A stretch of 64,000 bases of DNA, taken from positions 71,012,374 through 71,076,373 of the forward strand of contig NC_063044.1 of the NCBI RefSeq assembly GCF_018812025.1, given 5' to 3'. The notes below the pieces were generated by a model. The model did no database searches, was not told where the DNA came from, and worked only from the letters and a program-made list of their open reading frames with translations. How positions within the stretch are numbered: the first letter of the stretch is position 1; the number at the start of each line of letters is the position of its first letter. Origin of the DNA: Megalobrama amblycephala. Its lineage: Eukaryota; Chordata; Actinopteri; Cypriniformes; Xenocyprididae. Both the position numbers and the translations under genes were made by a program. This document shows, in pieces, positions 12,512 to 23,744 of this stretch.

Positions 12512-12829
12512 ATCTCTACACCACATGCATGTGACAGACATATTATAAAGTCTAGCCTAGGTTCTCAGATACTGGGATTTCCTTCTCATGTCACTGAATT
12601 CTCCATTAACTACTCACCTGCACAGTTTGATTTTATATGGTATCATCGTAATCCTCAGCCATCAAAACATAGGGGTAGACATCACCTTTTCTGTGTTACC
12701 ATGTTCGATTCTAGAGTACTAGTAAAAGTTAGAGTACTAGTTAAAGTACTCAGTAATATAACCACCCAGATGCTTTACAGGTGTAATAACTTTCACGGGA
12801 TCAGACTGATGAAGCCTCTGTATGACTGA
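12512..12829 (+). pseudogene. possible degenerate Ig-like exon
   Basis: A frame without a Met start stays open for about 105 codons. It contains QFDFIWYHRNPQP (Ig-type Trp), a Cys in LFCVTMF, an N-glycosylation site in LSNITTQ and a later LYRCNN, so the Cys/Trp/Cys spacing loosely resembles a membrane-distal Ig domain of an IL-1-receptor type. There is no clean donor and the second half is altered by a tandem AGAGTACTAGTAAAAGTT duplication at 12713-12745. The call is speculative. Confidence 0.2.
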
Positions 12830-12946
12830 ACGGTCTCACCTGTTTCACTTCATCAGTTTGAATTGAGGCACCATCTGCTGGACACTCAACAAACATCAAC
12901 ACTGGAAAGTAGCCTACTCTGAAATACATGTACGGACACTCTAGAC

Positions 12947-13121
12947 CAGGGGTGTCTAAACTCGGTCCTGAAAGTTTAGCTCTAACTTGCCTCAACACAC
13001 CTGACTGGAAGTTTCCAGTATGCCTAGTAGACCTTGATTCGCTGGTTCAGGAGTGTTTAACTGGGGTTGGATCTGAACTCTGCAGGATGGTGGCCCTCCA
13101 GGAGCAGGATGGACACCCCTG
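12947..13121. mobile_element. 175-bp hAT MITE
   Basis: It begins CAGGGGTGTCTAAACTCGGT and ends CAGGATGGACACCCCTG, its inverted copy. The flanks CTCTAGAC and AGCTAGAC match at 6 of 8 positions, consistent with an aged 8-bp target duplication. This end sequence belongs to a very common short hAT family in fish. Confidence 0.85.
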
Positions 13122-13837
13122 AGCTAGACCATGCATTCACACTCTTTTACTGGAGTGAGGAGCTCTTCAGGGCAGGACTCAGCAGTTTACATCACTTACA
13201 CCAAAAGAAACACAGCTTTCACATCCATGAGGTGAGGATTGTGGACAGAGAAAACTAACGAGATGCATGTGCCATTCATGTGAGGGTGGAGCGTCCCTCA
13301 TTGAATAGAGGAGGGGTTTGAGACATCATGTGACTCACGTATATAACGCTGTCTTAGAAACGATGCCACGGCGCTGTGTGGACGGGTCAGTGTGCTCCAC
13401 CGCGGGAGGAGAAGAGGCTCTACCATGAGCGCAGAGGAACACCATCTACTATGTGGTTAACCTAAGTCATGTGACTTCTATTTGTGTGCTGGTCATGTGA
13501 CTGCAGCAGGTCCTTCACTTCCTGTGTTTTTACAACTGAGGATGCTGTTTGGATGAACACGTCGTTATGTAGTCCAGTGACTTTTAATAAAGAGTTTGTT
13601 TGAGCACTAATAATTTGATGATTTTATTTCTATAATTTAACTGCATGCAGGAAATTTAAAAATAAAGAAATGAAACTAACAGTAAATGTTCTCGTGTGCA
13701 AAAGTACATCCTTATAGACTGAGTTCAGATCAGATGTGTGTTGAGCCAGTGTGGTTTACAATATGAACTTTATCACACTGAAGAACAAGCTTCACAAGCG
13801 CTGTCCTGTCAAAGCCTGATCTCTCTCATGTTAGTGG
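13122..13837. other. no confident gene; polyadenylation-like 3' region
   Basis: This interval includes CTTTTAATAAAGAGTTTG near 13585, resembling a 3'-UTR end, and GC-rich sequence at 13370-13440. A 63-codon frame (13067-13258) overlaps the MITE and has no domain. No gene can be attached to the polyadenylation signal. Confidence 0.35.
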
Positions 13838-14131
13838 TTATGGTTATGGTTATTAGTTATGGTTATGGTTATAGTTATGGTTATGGTTATGGTTATAGTT
13901 ATGGTTATGGTTATGGTTATAGTTATAGTTATGGTTATGGTTATAGTTATGGTTATTGGTTATGGTTATGGTTATGGTTAGTTATGGTTATGGTTATGGT
14001 TATAGTTGTTATGGTTATGGTTATAGTTATAGTTATGGTTATGGTTATGGTTATAGTTATGGTTATGGTTATAGTTATGGTTATTGTTATAGTTATGGTT
14101 ATGGTTATAGTTGTGGTTATGGTTATGGTTA
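13838..14131. repeat. GGTTAT hexanucleotide satellite
   Basis: About 290 bp of near-perfect (GGTTAT)n with interspersed ATAGTT and GTTGTT variants, opened up into runs of Val, Met and Tyr when translated. It lies about 290 bp upstream of the Ig-receptor start codon. The unit is close to, but not, the vertebrate telomere repeat TTAGGG. Confidence 0.97.
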
Positions 14132-14327
14132 GGGCACATCACCATCAGATGCTCTTGAGAGACAGTTCCTATTACAGTTTAAATGTGTTGTAAATTACAT
14201 TTGAGCATTAATGAAAAAGACAAGCAACACTTCTCCATCATGCACTGGTACAGTGTCACTATATATAAATATACATATATCAACTCTAGCAGGATTTACA
14301 ACACTTTAGTCGGTCAGACTAGAGGAA

Positions 14328-14419
14328 GTTCACACACACAGGAGGAGCTGACAGTGTTTAGAGGAAGAACTGTAACTATATAACTATATAAAGAAGAGAA
14401 AGACTGAGAGAAACAGAAA
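14328..14419 (+). promoter_or_regulatory. promoter region of the Ig receptor gene
   Basis: TATATAAA at 14385-14392 lies 28 bp upstream of the ATG, and an AT-rich TATATATAAATA lies near 14262. Two purine-rich GAGGAA cores occur at 14332 (AGAGGAAGTT) and 14361. AGAGGAAGT is the consensus core for PU.1, an ETS factor of myeloid and lymphoid cells. The sites fit a leukocyte receptor, but function is inferred from sequence alone. Confidence 0.45.
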
Positions 14420-17314
14420 ATGGCTGATCAGTGTGATCTGTGTCTGCTGGGACTGATCATTCTCTCTTCACTTCTCACAGGTAAAGAAATCTGGATTTTC
14501 TCTAAAGACATTTAGTGGAATTAGTCTGGAAAGAGTTGATTTGAACATGCTCAGTTTATTCTTGCACACATTCACGTTGTGATCTCAGAGTTGTGTATTG
14601 ATACATACAGATCATACTGTATTATTCCTGATACTGGACATAGAGTCACTCAAACATCTGATGATCAACAATTATCTTCATATTCAGAGATTTCAAGAAA
14701 AACACTTTATTCTGGAGAGTCTGATGATTGTGTTAATGAGGGAAAAAGACTGTATGATTTGAATCTTCTGCTTTATATGCTGGTATGTTTTACCTTCATT
14801 TATTAATATATAGCATTATGATCATTACATGTACTTGTGTTTCAGGGTCCAGTGGAGTGAATGATCCTCACATGTTCATCGGTTCTGGTGAAAATGCCCG
14901 TCTGTCCTGTAATAATGCTCTTTCTGACTGTACATCAACTACATGGACCTACTATAACATATTCAGACATTCAGCAGCAGTTGAACTGATTAAAGGAGGG
15001 ATAAAGAAGAAAGTCACAGAGAGACATGAGAGACTGAGTCTGGGGTCTGACTGCTCTCTGAACATCAAGAACGTCACAGAAGAAGATTATGGATCTTACA
15101 TCTGCCAACAATATGTGAATGGAGGAAAACACAAGGAACTGATGCACGTGTTTATCTGCATGTTCTTCATGGTGAGTTTATGATTATGTGGATCAATTTA
15201 AAAAGGGTATTTTCCCTTTAAACTCAGTTGATTATTGTGTCTTGTGTCTTAGTTTCAGTCTCTCCATCCTCATCATCATCATCATCATCTTCATCATCAT
15301 CATCATCCTCACAGACTGAGATCAGTCCAGGTCGCTCTGTGACTCTCTCCTGTCGGTTGTATTCATATACTGGATCCCCCTGTGATGATTGGGTTCGTTC
15401 TGGGGGATTTCATCTGTCGTGGGTGAATCAGGCTGGTGTTGATCTGAAGACAGACTCCAGATATCAGATATTATTCTCATCAGATCACTGTATCATCACT
15501 CTGACTACAACACTCCTGAATGAAGATGACAACAGAGAGTGGAGATGTCAGCTTACTCACAGAAATCACCTCCAGATCTCAGTCAGATACACTGTCAAGT
15601 ATTCAGGTGAGAAACCACTATTACTACTGTAAAATATGATGTTAATGTCCTCCAGATGAACATCTGAACATTCATCTTCTCAAACTCTGAGAAGAAATCA
15701 AGCCAAACTACAGCAGCAGCTCCTACACAAGGTTCATGATCACATGATCACTGTCACACATCATCAGTCTCTCACTTCACTGGTTCACACTGGCTTTAAT
15801 TCATCCATCCTTTCATTTGTACAGAGAATCAGAAGATCCCAACCTCTCTAGGTGTGTATGAAGATCCTCCTCATTTCAGTGCTTGTTTTCACACTCTGGA
15901 GTTTTTCTAGAATCAGGATCTAAATGAACTCATTGTAGTGAAAATGAGCTCAGTGGACATCAGTATTAATATGACTGTAATATCGTCTCTCTCTCAGTGA
16001 TTGTGATTGTTGTCGCTTCATTCGCTGTTCTCCTTCCTGCTCTTATTCTCTGGATGATTCGCAGAAAAAGAGACGGTGAGTTTTTACAGTTTCTCATATT
16101 ATATAACAGACAAAAAGTCCAAAACATCTGATGAAATAAACGTGTAATTCAGACAGAATTCCTCTCAGACAGAGTTTAATGTTTCTATTCTACAGCACTA
16201 GAATTATTATAAATCAGTTTAATTGGAGACTGTATTATGTGTTTGATCATCAATATTCTCTTGACGTTATGTTTCAGATAACAGAAGAGGAACTGATGAC
16301 TCTGAGGTGAGTATTGTAGGTCGATCCATGAGTTATTAGTGTTTATAAGCTCTGATCCTGAAATATGACACTCGTATTAGTCAGATTATATAATGACAGG
16401 TTAGTGTATTTGAACTGTTTCTGCTCTAAAACTCACAGATCAGAATAAATATGATGAACCAACGACACAATCAACATTTACATTCATCTACTGCCAGTGA
16501 ACAATATGATTCATCTTCAGTAATCTGTGTATATTTGTGTATATTTGACACTGTGCTGATTTTCCTGTAACATCCATTCATGTCTCAAGGATCTGTCATC
16601 ATAACGTCATTGTGGAAACTTGGCATCAATAAACCACACAAGAGAGGAGAATGCAGGAGAGGATTTTACTAATAACTGCTCTTTTTACAGGATCATCAAA
16701 CACGACCTGTCTATCCAACAGGACAGAACACTCTTCCTCAACAGGTAAATTCACACTCAACATAAGCACACACACCCCTAGAGGACACAACTGGAACTGC
16801 CAGAATTGAACTCAGTCTACTACAGTCATGTCTGAATAATAGATTTAATCTAAACTTGTAGATGAAGTTGTCACATGACGCTCGTTTTACACATATTTTA
16901 CCTGAAACATTTGCAGCACCTGTGTAAAGTGATGGAACGGCCTTTAATATCTTGGTTTGTCATATTTCCATTGGTGTTTAGGAGCAGACAGATGATCATG
17001 TGACTTATTCTGAGGTCACTGCGTACAGTAAAAACCAAGACCAAAAGAAGAAGGTGAGAAACACTTCCTTGATGTTGTCCAGCTTCTCTCAACATGATAG
17101 TTTGTGTTTTCTTCTGAATTTGTGTCATGAATTGAGCTCAAACATCATGCTGTAATAATTGTGTGTTGAAACAATAACTGTGATGTTCATTCAGGTTCGC
17201 TGTGATGATAAAGTGACTTATGCTTCCATCAGAGGAGCAAAAGCTGGATCTCAGGAAAACTGCAGTGAACTTTATGCCTCTGTGAACAAGAACCATCACA
17301 AATCAGTCAAATAA
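14420..17314 (+). CDS. two-Ig-domain ITIM-bearing leukocyte receptor-like gene
   Basis: Coding exons: 14420-14480 (signal peptide, MADQCDLCLLGLIILSSLLT), 14846-about 15171 (V-like Ig: C in RLSC, W in TTW, DYGSYIC), about 15228 or 15253-15606 (poly-Ser then a second Ig domain: VTLSC, LSWVNQ, EWRCQ), 15825-15851, 15998-16075 (helix VIVIVVASFAVLLPALILWM, then RRKR), 16278-16306, 16691-16744, 16982-17053 (ITIM VTYSEV) and 17195-17314 (ITIM VTYASI, also LYASV, stop TAA). All junctions fit in phase except exon 2/3, where the strong donor GTGAGT (phase 0) does not match the two usual acceptors (phase 1). Using an acceptor at 15227 restores a 381-aa frame. The architecture is that of an inhibitory surface receptor signalling through SH2-phosphatases; it resembles cyprinid multigene Ig receptors such as the DICP type. 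The exact family is uncertain. Confidence 0.75.
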
Positions 17315-17626
17315 TGACACAAAAACCACATGAGCAGAAGAAGATGAATCTAATAGAGTCCTAATGGTGTCATTCAGTGCCATTATAAATACTTTCAATG
17401 TCTTTTACATGTTCACAAACAAACCCAAGTGATGCTCTGATTTATTTGTAGTTATTGCTTATTTTTCTCAGTTCAGCATGTTTTTTGTATAGTTTCTGTC
17501 TGCTTGTTGATCACTTTTACTCTCTCAGATCATTCTCATTAAATCATGTATTTTCTCGATCGGTTAATTAACTGTCAGAGCAGCTGCTTTAAGCAATGCT
17601 TGTAATATTATATTTTATTTATCAAT

Positions 17627-17632
17627 AATAAA
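17627..17632 (+). terminator. polyadenylation signal of the Ig receptor
   Basis: AATAAA about 310 bp after the stop codon, at the end of an AT-rich 3' untranslated region; the only canonical signal before the next repeat block. Confidence 0.7.
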
Positions 17633-17639
17633 ATGGCCT

Positions 17640-18219
17640 GTGTCAAACGTGTATTCTTTCACTCACCTCACTTCACAAAAACACATTCAGTATTCCTCAA
17701 AATGAATAAAAACAGAGAAATGAAAACTCAGCATACTACACAAACCTGCAATAGTTATGCTGAATAATTAATAATAGTTAATAATTAACCAATGTCTTTC
17801 CTGCTGACCTTTATTAATGATCCAGTTCAGTCATATGAATTACCAAAATGACTTTAGTTAAACATCAGAGCAGCGCCCTCTACTGTACAGGTGTGAATGT
17901 GAGCCCAGCTGAAAAAGAGAAACAATGCATTACTTTCCCTGAAAAGTAGCAGTTAGTTACTTTTTTAGGGCGTAATTAAATATTTTAATGCATTACTTTT
18001 AAAAGTAACTTTCCCCAACACACACATGACAGGGGCAATGTTTTTTCTTCTTTTTAAAAAAACATAAAAATCAATCAGTCACAGTGCAGACTGCACACAG
18101 ATATATGAAATGGTTAGATTTGAACACATTTACAATGCACAACACACCCCACACAAATGCAAAATATGCTTTTTTTATTTAATTCAATTAAAAGGAGCAC
18201 AAATAATCAAATAATCAAA
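17640..18219. other. no gene seen
   Basis: AT-rich sequence containing a fragment of a common fish repeat (AAAGTAACTTTCCCCAACAC near 18000). No exon is supported. Confidence 0.4.
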
Positions 18220-20850
18220 TTTCAAATAAATTCTTCAAGGTTTTACTTAAAATTTTACTTAAAATTTTGTTCACTCAACTTATATTTTTTAGTTATCTTT
18301 TTGCTTTGACTCAGTTAAGTTTTATTGACTTAATCTACTAAGTATGTTCAACTTAAAAAATTTAGTTGACAGTTAAAATAGTTGGCCCAACAACTTATTT
18401 CAACTAACCTGGACTTGTAAAGATTAGTTGAAATACGATAACTTAAATTTTCAAGTTATCTGTACTAAAATTTATGTTCATTCAACTAAAAATTTTTTCT
18501 CAACTTGCAACAGCACATTCAACCAAATAATTCGATTTTTCCATACAAACAATTTTATTTTCCCTTACAATTCAATAACTGTTAAGGGCAAACTCAGTTA
18601 ACATTCAACTTTTTAACTGTAAAATATAGCGTAAACTTCTCTTAGTAGAAATTCGAAACAATTCTGAATATTTTCAAATACAAACTCAAAACTACATTAT
18701 ACATTACAGAAAAATAATTGCATTTCCAAATAAATAAACAGATACATGCAAAAATACATATACACAAAGAAATAACTTGATTAGGCTACTTTAAATAAAC
18801 CAGTTGAAGAAAAAAAAAAAAAAAAAACATGGCCTGAATAAATAAATAGGCATTCACACAATAAATCGTGTTTGTTTGTAAATAATCTTTATGTGAAGAG
18901 TTCAGATGCAAAAGCCTCTAAGTGCCATCTGAATTTCTTCTAGAATGATCATTTTTATAAAGCAAAATCCCCAGTGTTAAATTAACACCCAAAGTGAACA
19001 TATGAGTCCATCTTGCCGGGTGTTAAAAAGTAACACTGAAGCAGTGTTAAAGTTAATGAGATAATTGATTGATGATTGAGTGATGATTGACAATTAGTGG
19101 AGACACCTGATGATAATAAGCAGAATCACTGAAGAAACAACAAGAGAAAAAGAGAGAGACACAACAACTACAACTGACTTCCAGCCATTAAACATTATTA
19201 CACTTATTACACTCTTGACTCTCTTTATTAACATTAATTTATCTCTGGCTGCTCCAACTTTGTGTTTGTAAAGCACATTTGTTATGGACAGAGAAACTAT
19301 GATCTGGGCTGTGTTTCCCAAAAGTGCTGTGAGCCAAAGTTGATCAATTTAGGTTTACAGTGCTTTGGGGAGCACAGTCATAATGGTTGTGTTTTCTCAT
19401 TGTGAAATGGCCAGATTCATTGGTGACATCCAGTATTGACGGGTCATATAGATGTTATATTATTTCCTTTTAGTAAATCTGTTACAGCTTGAAATCCAGA
19501 AGAGCTTTTATAATCTGAAGATTTAAAAAAAGAAAAAAAAAAATCACCCACACATACACACACACAGACATCAAGAATCAGCATATGACCCTCAACAATG
19601 GTGACAATCAAACAAAGTGCTTCATGTTGCAGTGCATGATGGGAGCCACCAATCAAAACTCATCCATGGCTCCCATCATGCATTGCTGCATGAATAAATT
19701 ATGCAGCTGGATTGTCCTGTAATTTCTGTAGATTGTTCATGTTTGCTTTATTTTTCTGTTGTTTTGTTGTGACAGTAGCTTGTTTTGTGATGTTCAGAGT
19801 TGATCCGTTTGTCAGTATTTTGTATTTATTTATCGTCACCGTTCTTGAGAATCATATGCTGACTCTTGATGTCTGTGTGTTTAAACACAGAAGCTTCAGT
19901 GCATAATGTATTTTACTTAAAAAAAAAAAGTTTCTACTGCTGTTAAATCTCAAGCTGTAAAATCACAGGATTACAATCATTAACGCTATACACGTCAAGC
20001 ATATGGTCAGAGATTTAGACTCTAATAGACATCAGGCCATTGCATGATGACAGTATAATCATCAAATTACATTGTGACCAGATCCTATTTTCTCTGACCA
20101 TAACAAATGCGCTTTACAAACACAAAGTTGGAGCAGCCAGAGAAATATTAAAAATAAAGGGTAAAGAGTCAAGAGCCCAACTAAAGCAAACGCTGACCTC
20201 TTTCATGGTGACATGGTGAAATGAAACCCCATAAAACATTAATTAACACCTTTTTTTCTCTCGTTCCTTCAGTGATTCTGCTTATTAACATCAGGTGTCT
20301 CCACTAATTGTCAATCATCACTCAATCATCAATCAATTATCTCATTACCTTTAACAATGCTTCAGTGTTAATTTTTAACACCTGGTAAGATGGACTCATA
20401 TGTACACTTTGGGTGTTAATTTAACACAGGGGAATTTGGTTGTGTGTATAGTTAGGTACTTTCACTTAAATGACAATTAATAGGTAATTTGCATTGCCAT
20501 TTAAGTGAAATTATTGAACTTAAATATACAAGCTTTATAAAAATGATCATTCTAGCAGAAAATTTCAGATGGCACTTAGAGGCTTTTGCATCTGAGCTCT
20601 TCATGTATTAATCATGTTGATAGGCCCTATAAAACAAATATTACATATTAATCATGTCTATCCGACGTCCAATGTTTAGTGGGATACTCTAGTTCAGTGA
20701 ACTTACAGACTAGTTGAGATAGTAAAAACCTAACATGTTAAGTTGAACGAACAAATTCAGAAACTACAAGTTGTATCAACTTACAAAATTATATTGAACA
20801 AACTAAAATGCGGAATCATTATTTGCAGTGTTGTTGTTAATTTGTTTTGT
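18220..20850. mobile_element. large imperfect palindrome, foldback-type element
   Basis: The two halves are inverted copies centred near 19740. Matching pairs include: AGATGCAAAAGCCTCTAAGT (18906) with its complement (20571-20590); TGTTAAATTAACACCC (18976) with GGGTGTTAATTTAACA (20411); the segment with AATTAGTGGAGACACCTGAT (19093) with ATCAGGTGTCTCCACTAATT (20291); TTTGTAAAGCACATTTGTTATG (19267) with CATAACAAATGCGCTTTACA (20099); and CAGACATCAAGAATCAGCAT (19565) with ATGCTGACTCTTGATGTCTG (19856). Outer AT-rich arms look related too. The right arm carries about 100 bp absent from the left. There is no transposase frame. A related, smaller copy lies at 28640-28815. Confidence 0.75.
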
Positions 20851-20879
20851 TTTTCCCCTGCTGTCCACCTTGATGATTT

Positions 20880-21090
20880 TTCCCTAATTAAACTCCTAAT
20901 TTTCTGCTTATTAATAGTTAGTAAGGTAGTTGTTAAGTTTAGGTATCGTGTAGGATTAAGAATGTTGAATAAAGTCATGCAGAATAAGGCATTAATATGT
21001 GCTTAATAAGTACTAATAAATACCTAATATTCTAGTAATAAGCATGCTAATAAGCCACTAGTTAAAAGACCCTAAAATAGTGTTACCCAC
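20880..21090 (-). repeat. dispersed repeat, copy 1 (TTATTAGCATGC type)
   Basis: This contains the words AGAATAAGGCATTAATATGT and TAAGCATGCTAATAAGCCAC, the complement of the repeat at 61895-62035; part also occurs at 58138-58195. Three copies in one window show a mobile, high-copy family of unknown class. Confidence 0.55.
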
Positions 21091-21798
21091 CTTCATAACT
21101 TGAATTATTTCAATATCTGACACTTCAGTATAAATACAAACCTAAAAATTGATCAAAATTAAAACTAAAATGCTAAAACTTTACCCCCAAAAAATGAAGA
21201 AAAAAAAATAATAATAATAAAAAAAGATTTTATAATGCATAAATATATACCTGAATGCATACTGAAGAAGAAAATCTGACTTTAGGACCTAGAGGAACAG
21301 TTCGTTTGCTCCATATAGATCTAATAGTCCATCTAGTGGCAAAAGTCATGAAATATCATGTTATATTTTTTTTTTTTTTCACAAGAGGTCAGCAGAGACA
21401 CCCAATGTGAGACATTGAGTTGCTTTAACAAGTTTTCTTTGCGAGTTATTTTGTATTAGAATGAAAGAATGTGCTGAAATTATGTTATTACATTAAATTA
21501 TTGACAAATCTAGTAATTTAGAGGTAAATAAAAGTTTAAAAATATCTTTAAAAAAGCATTAAAAATCGAAAACTATTGATGAAACAACAATTCAAAACTC
21601 ATCAGGGGAGAATGTGTTTCAGGTACAGGAGGAGAGGATGAGTGTTAAACCTGAGTTCTGTTGAAAATAATGTTGATCATATCATCAACTTAATAATGTG
21701 TGTAATTTAAACTGAAACGTGTTTGTTTAAAAAGTTTGATAACTTTGAAAATTATGCAGTACATTTCTAGGTTTTGCACTGGATAGAGAGAATAACTG

Positions 21799-22018
21799 TT
21801 GAAATTGGGTGTGATTTGTGTCTTTTGTTCAGTTTCAGTCTCTCCATCATCATCATCATCATCATCCTCACAGACTGAGATCAGTCCAGGTCGCTCTGTG
21901 ACTCTCTCCTGTCAGTTTTTTTCAGATTCAGACTGCTGCAATAGATGGTATCACTATGAATGTGATAACAGACCCAATATAAAAGAATATTTTGTTTGTC
22001 ATGAATGCCAAGGCCCTT
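21799..22018 (+). pseudogene. truncated Ig exon joined to a PHD-finger-like half
   Basis: The start duplicates the second Ig exon of the receptor upstream: acceptor TTTGTTCAG/TTTCAG, poly-Ser from (TCA)n, then QTEISPGRSVTLSCQ. After TTTTTTTCAG, itself an acceptor-like run, the frame changes character to a PHD-finger C-terminal half, CCNRWYHYEC, then 11 residues and FVCHEC, ending GP and TGA. The pattern C-C-x2-W-Y-H-x2-C...F-x-C-x2-C is the last two zinc pairs of a PHD finger. An AATAAA follows at about 22137. The simplest reading is a broken gene copy fused to part of another gene or transposon; whether it is transcribed is unknown. Confidence 0.5.
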
Positions 22019-22402
22019 GATTTTTTAAAGCTTTTGTTGTTGTTGATTTGTTTTGTCCTTCATGTCCATCTTCAGAGAACACACACTCTGATAAAGCTTA
22101 TAGTGTGAAATGCATTCTTGTTTTGGTTTATCCAATGAATAAAATGAGGGATTTAAAAAAGAGAGAATCAAGAGAGAAAATAGTACCTTAAACAGACATT
22201 TAATGTTTAAGGTACTGGTACTGTACTATTGTCTTGTCTCTCTTGATTTGCATTTCAACAAACATTAAATAAAATCACTCAGCTGCTCAGAACAACGTAT
22301 TCAACTTTTTTAGTTCTTGCATTTGTGTAAATACTTTAAATATGTTTCCTTACTTTTACAGCACTACATTCACATAATTATGGAAAAAAAAAAAAAATAA
22401 AA

Positions 22403-22452
<50 letters not shown>

Positions 22453-23140
22453 ATAACATTTTAAAATCATTATTAAAACAGAATTTTATTTCAGTCATTC
22501 TTGTGAAAATCTGTAAAATAAACAGTTACAGGGACACAGTTTACAGCTTCAAAAGAACGTGGAAAAACAGAAATATGTGCTCAGTTAGTTTTTGTATCCC
22601 TATAACGTTAGGCTACACAGCATAAATGATGACATAAAACCATGATAAAAGCTTTCTAATAAAAGCATGCGCAAAGCCGATCATTTTAGCCTATTATGTA
22701 AAGATTATGAACAGCTGAACATGTAAATGGGGCGCGTGTCCATTCGGCTATATTACCTTATCGAAATAAAGAAGATAAAACAACAACTTTCATTCGTTTG
22801 TTCGTATTTCAATGTAGCCACGCCCACCATGGAGCAAATATTCATGAATATGCATGTAGGCCTAAGCTCCGCCCATTGGAACAGTTTTCACAGGAGCTGA
22901 GTATTACACAACACTGGTTTCCCTTTTTGTATATTAGCTAAAACAAGACATAATAATATGATTATCCTTTCTCTAAACTGCTCAGTCACACATAGTTCGT
23001 ACACTAACTAAATGTTTGAGCGATCACGTCATTCACGTGTGATGACATTATCCGGCCTACACATGAACTAACAACAAACTACACAACAAAATAGAGAATG
23101 AGTCAATTCATGAGGTTGAAGAAATGATCTTCATATAGAA
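22019..23140. other. no gene; A-rich and TA microsatellite
   Basis: A poly-A tract (22383-22411) runs into (AT)n to about 22449. The rest, including a GC-richer patch with CCACGCCCACC near 22818, shows no exon. Confidence 0.5.
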
Positions 23141-23144
23141 CTAA

Positions 23145-23670
23145 ATATGAAAAGTGAAGAAGTGGAAAAATCAATGTCTGAATTCTTTGAGAAAAACACT
23201 GATAAATATATACTGATTCAATGGAAAACATCATTGAAATCAAAAAGAGCTTCAGGAAAACATTGTGAGAGAAACAAAGAGGAAATTAAATGCGATTCTT
23301 CAGCAGCGACACCTGAAGAAAAATATTGATGATCAGAGGAAACATCATGAAAACACTCTCTATGAAAAGAGCAAAGAACTCGCCTTAAAACTCAAAGACA
23401 AAACAAATGATGAAGAAACACTGAAGAAAGAGTTTGATTTGTTCTGGAAACAGAGTGTGAAGAAGATTATCAGAGACACTCCTGCGATCAGAGACATTGA
23501 TGTAATGAGAGATGTGAGAGAGATCCTCAGGGATATCTATGGAAGAGTTCCTGTAGATCTCTGGAGGGAGAGCAGAGATATTTTCTATGTGCAAACTTAT
23601 TCAGATTATGTATGGTTAAATAAATCCAGTGGACAAATGTCGACTTTTACAAATGTCTGCAGATCAGTTA
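23145..23670 (+). pseudogene. very large inducible GTPase (VLIG/GVIN-like) fragment 1
   Basis: Two overlapping frames give one protein: the first reads SEEVEKSMSEFFEKNTDKYI, and after a frameshift near 23250 the second reads from RETKRKLNAILQQRHLKK through ELALKLKDKTNDEETLKKEF, WKQSVKKI, DVREILRDIYGRVPVD and YSDYVWLNKSSG. This charged, coiled-coil-like text is the part of the interferon-induced very large GTPases between the GTPase region and the C-terminal zinc-binding segment. The frame is lost near 23640 where a common repeat begins. The fragment is dead; its continuation is found at 26423. Confidence 0.75.
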
Positions 23671-23744
23671 AAGGGTTAGTTCACCCAAAATTGAAAATTA
23701 TGTCATTAATGACTCACCCTCATGTCGTTCCACACCCGTAAGGC
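23671..23744 (-). repeat. end of a high-copy fish repeat
   Basis: AAAGGGTTAGTTCACCCAAA followed by GAAAATTATGTCATTAATGACTCACCCTC and TGTCGTTCC is a very common teleost repeat end. It sits exactly at the junction between the VLIG fragment and the BEL/Pao remnant. Related tails appear near 25950 and 47970. Confidence 0.6.

Noticed and set aside
13838..14131. Internal telomere repeat
   Set aside because: The unit is GGTTAT with variants, not TTAGGG.
13738..14193. 151-codon frame rich in Val, Met and Tyr
   Set aside because: It is a translation of the GGTTAT satellite, not a gene.
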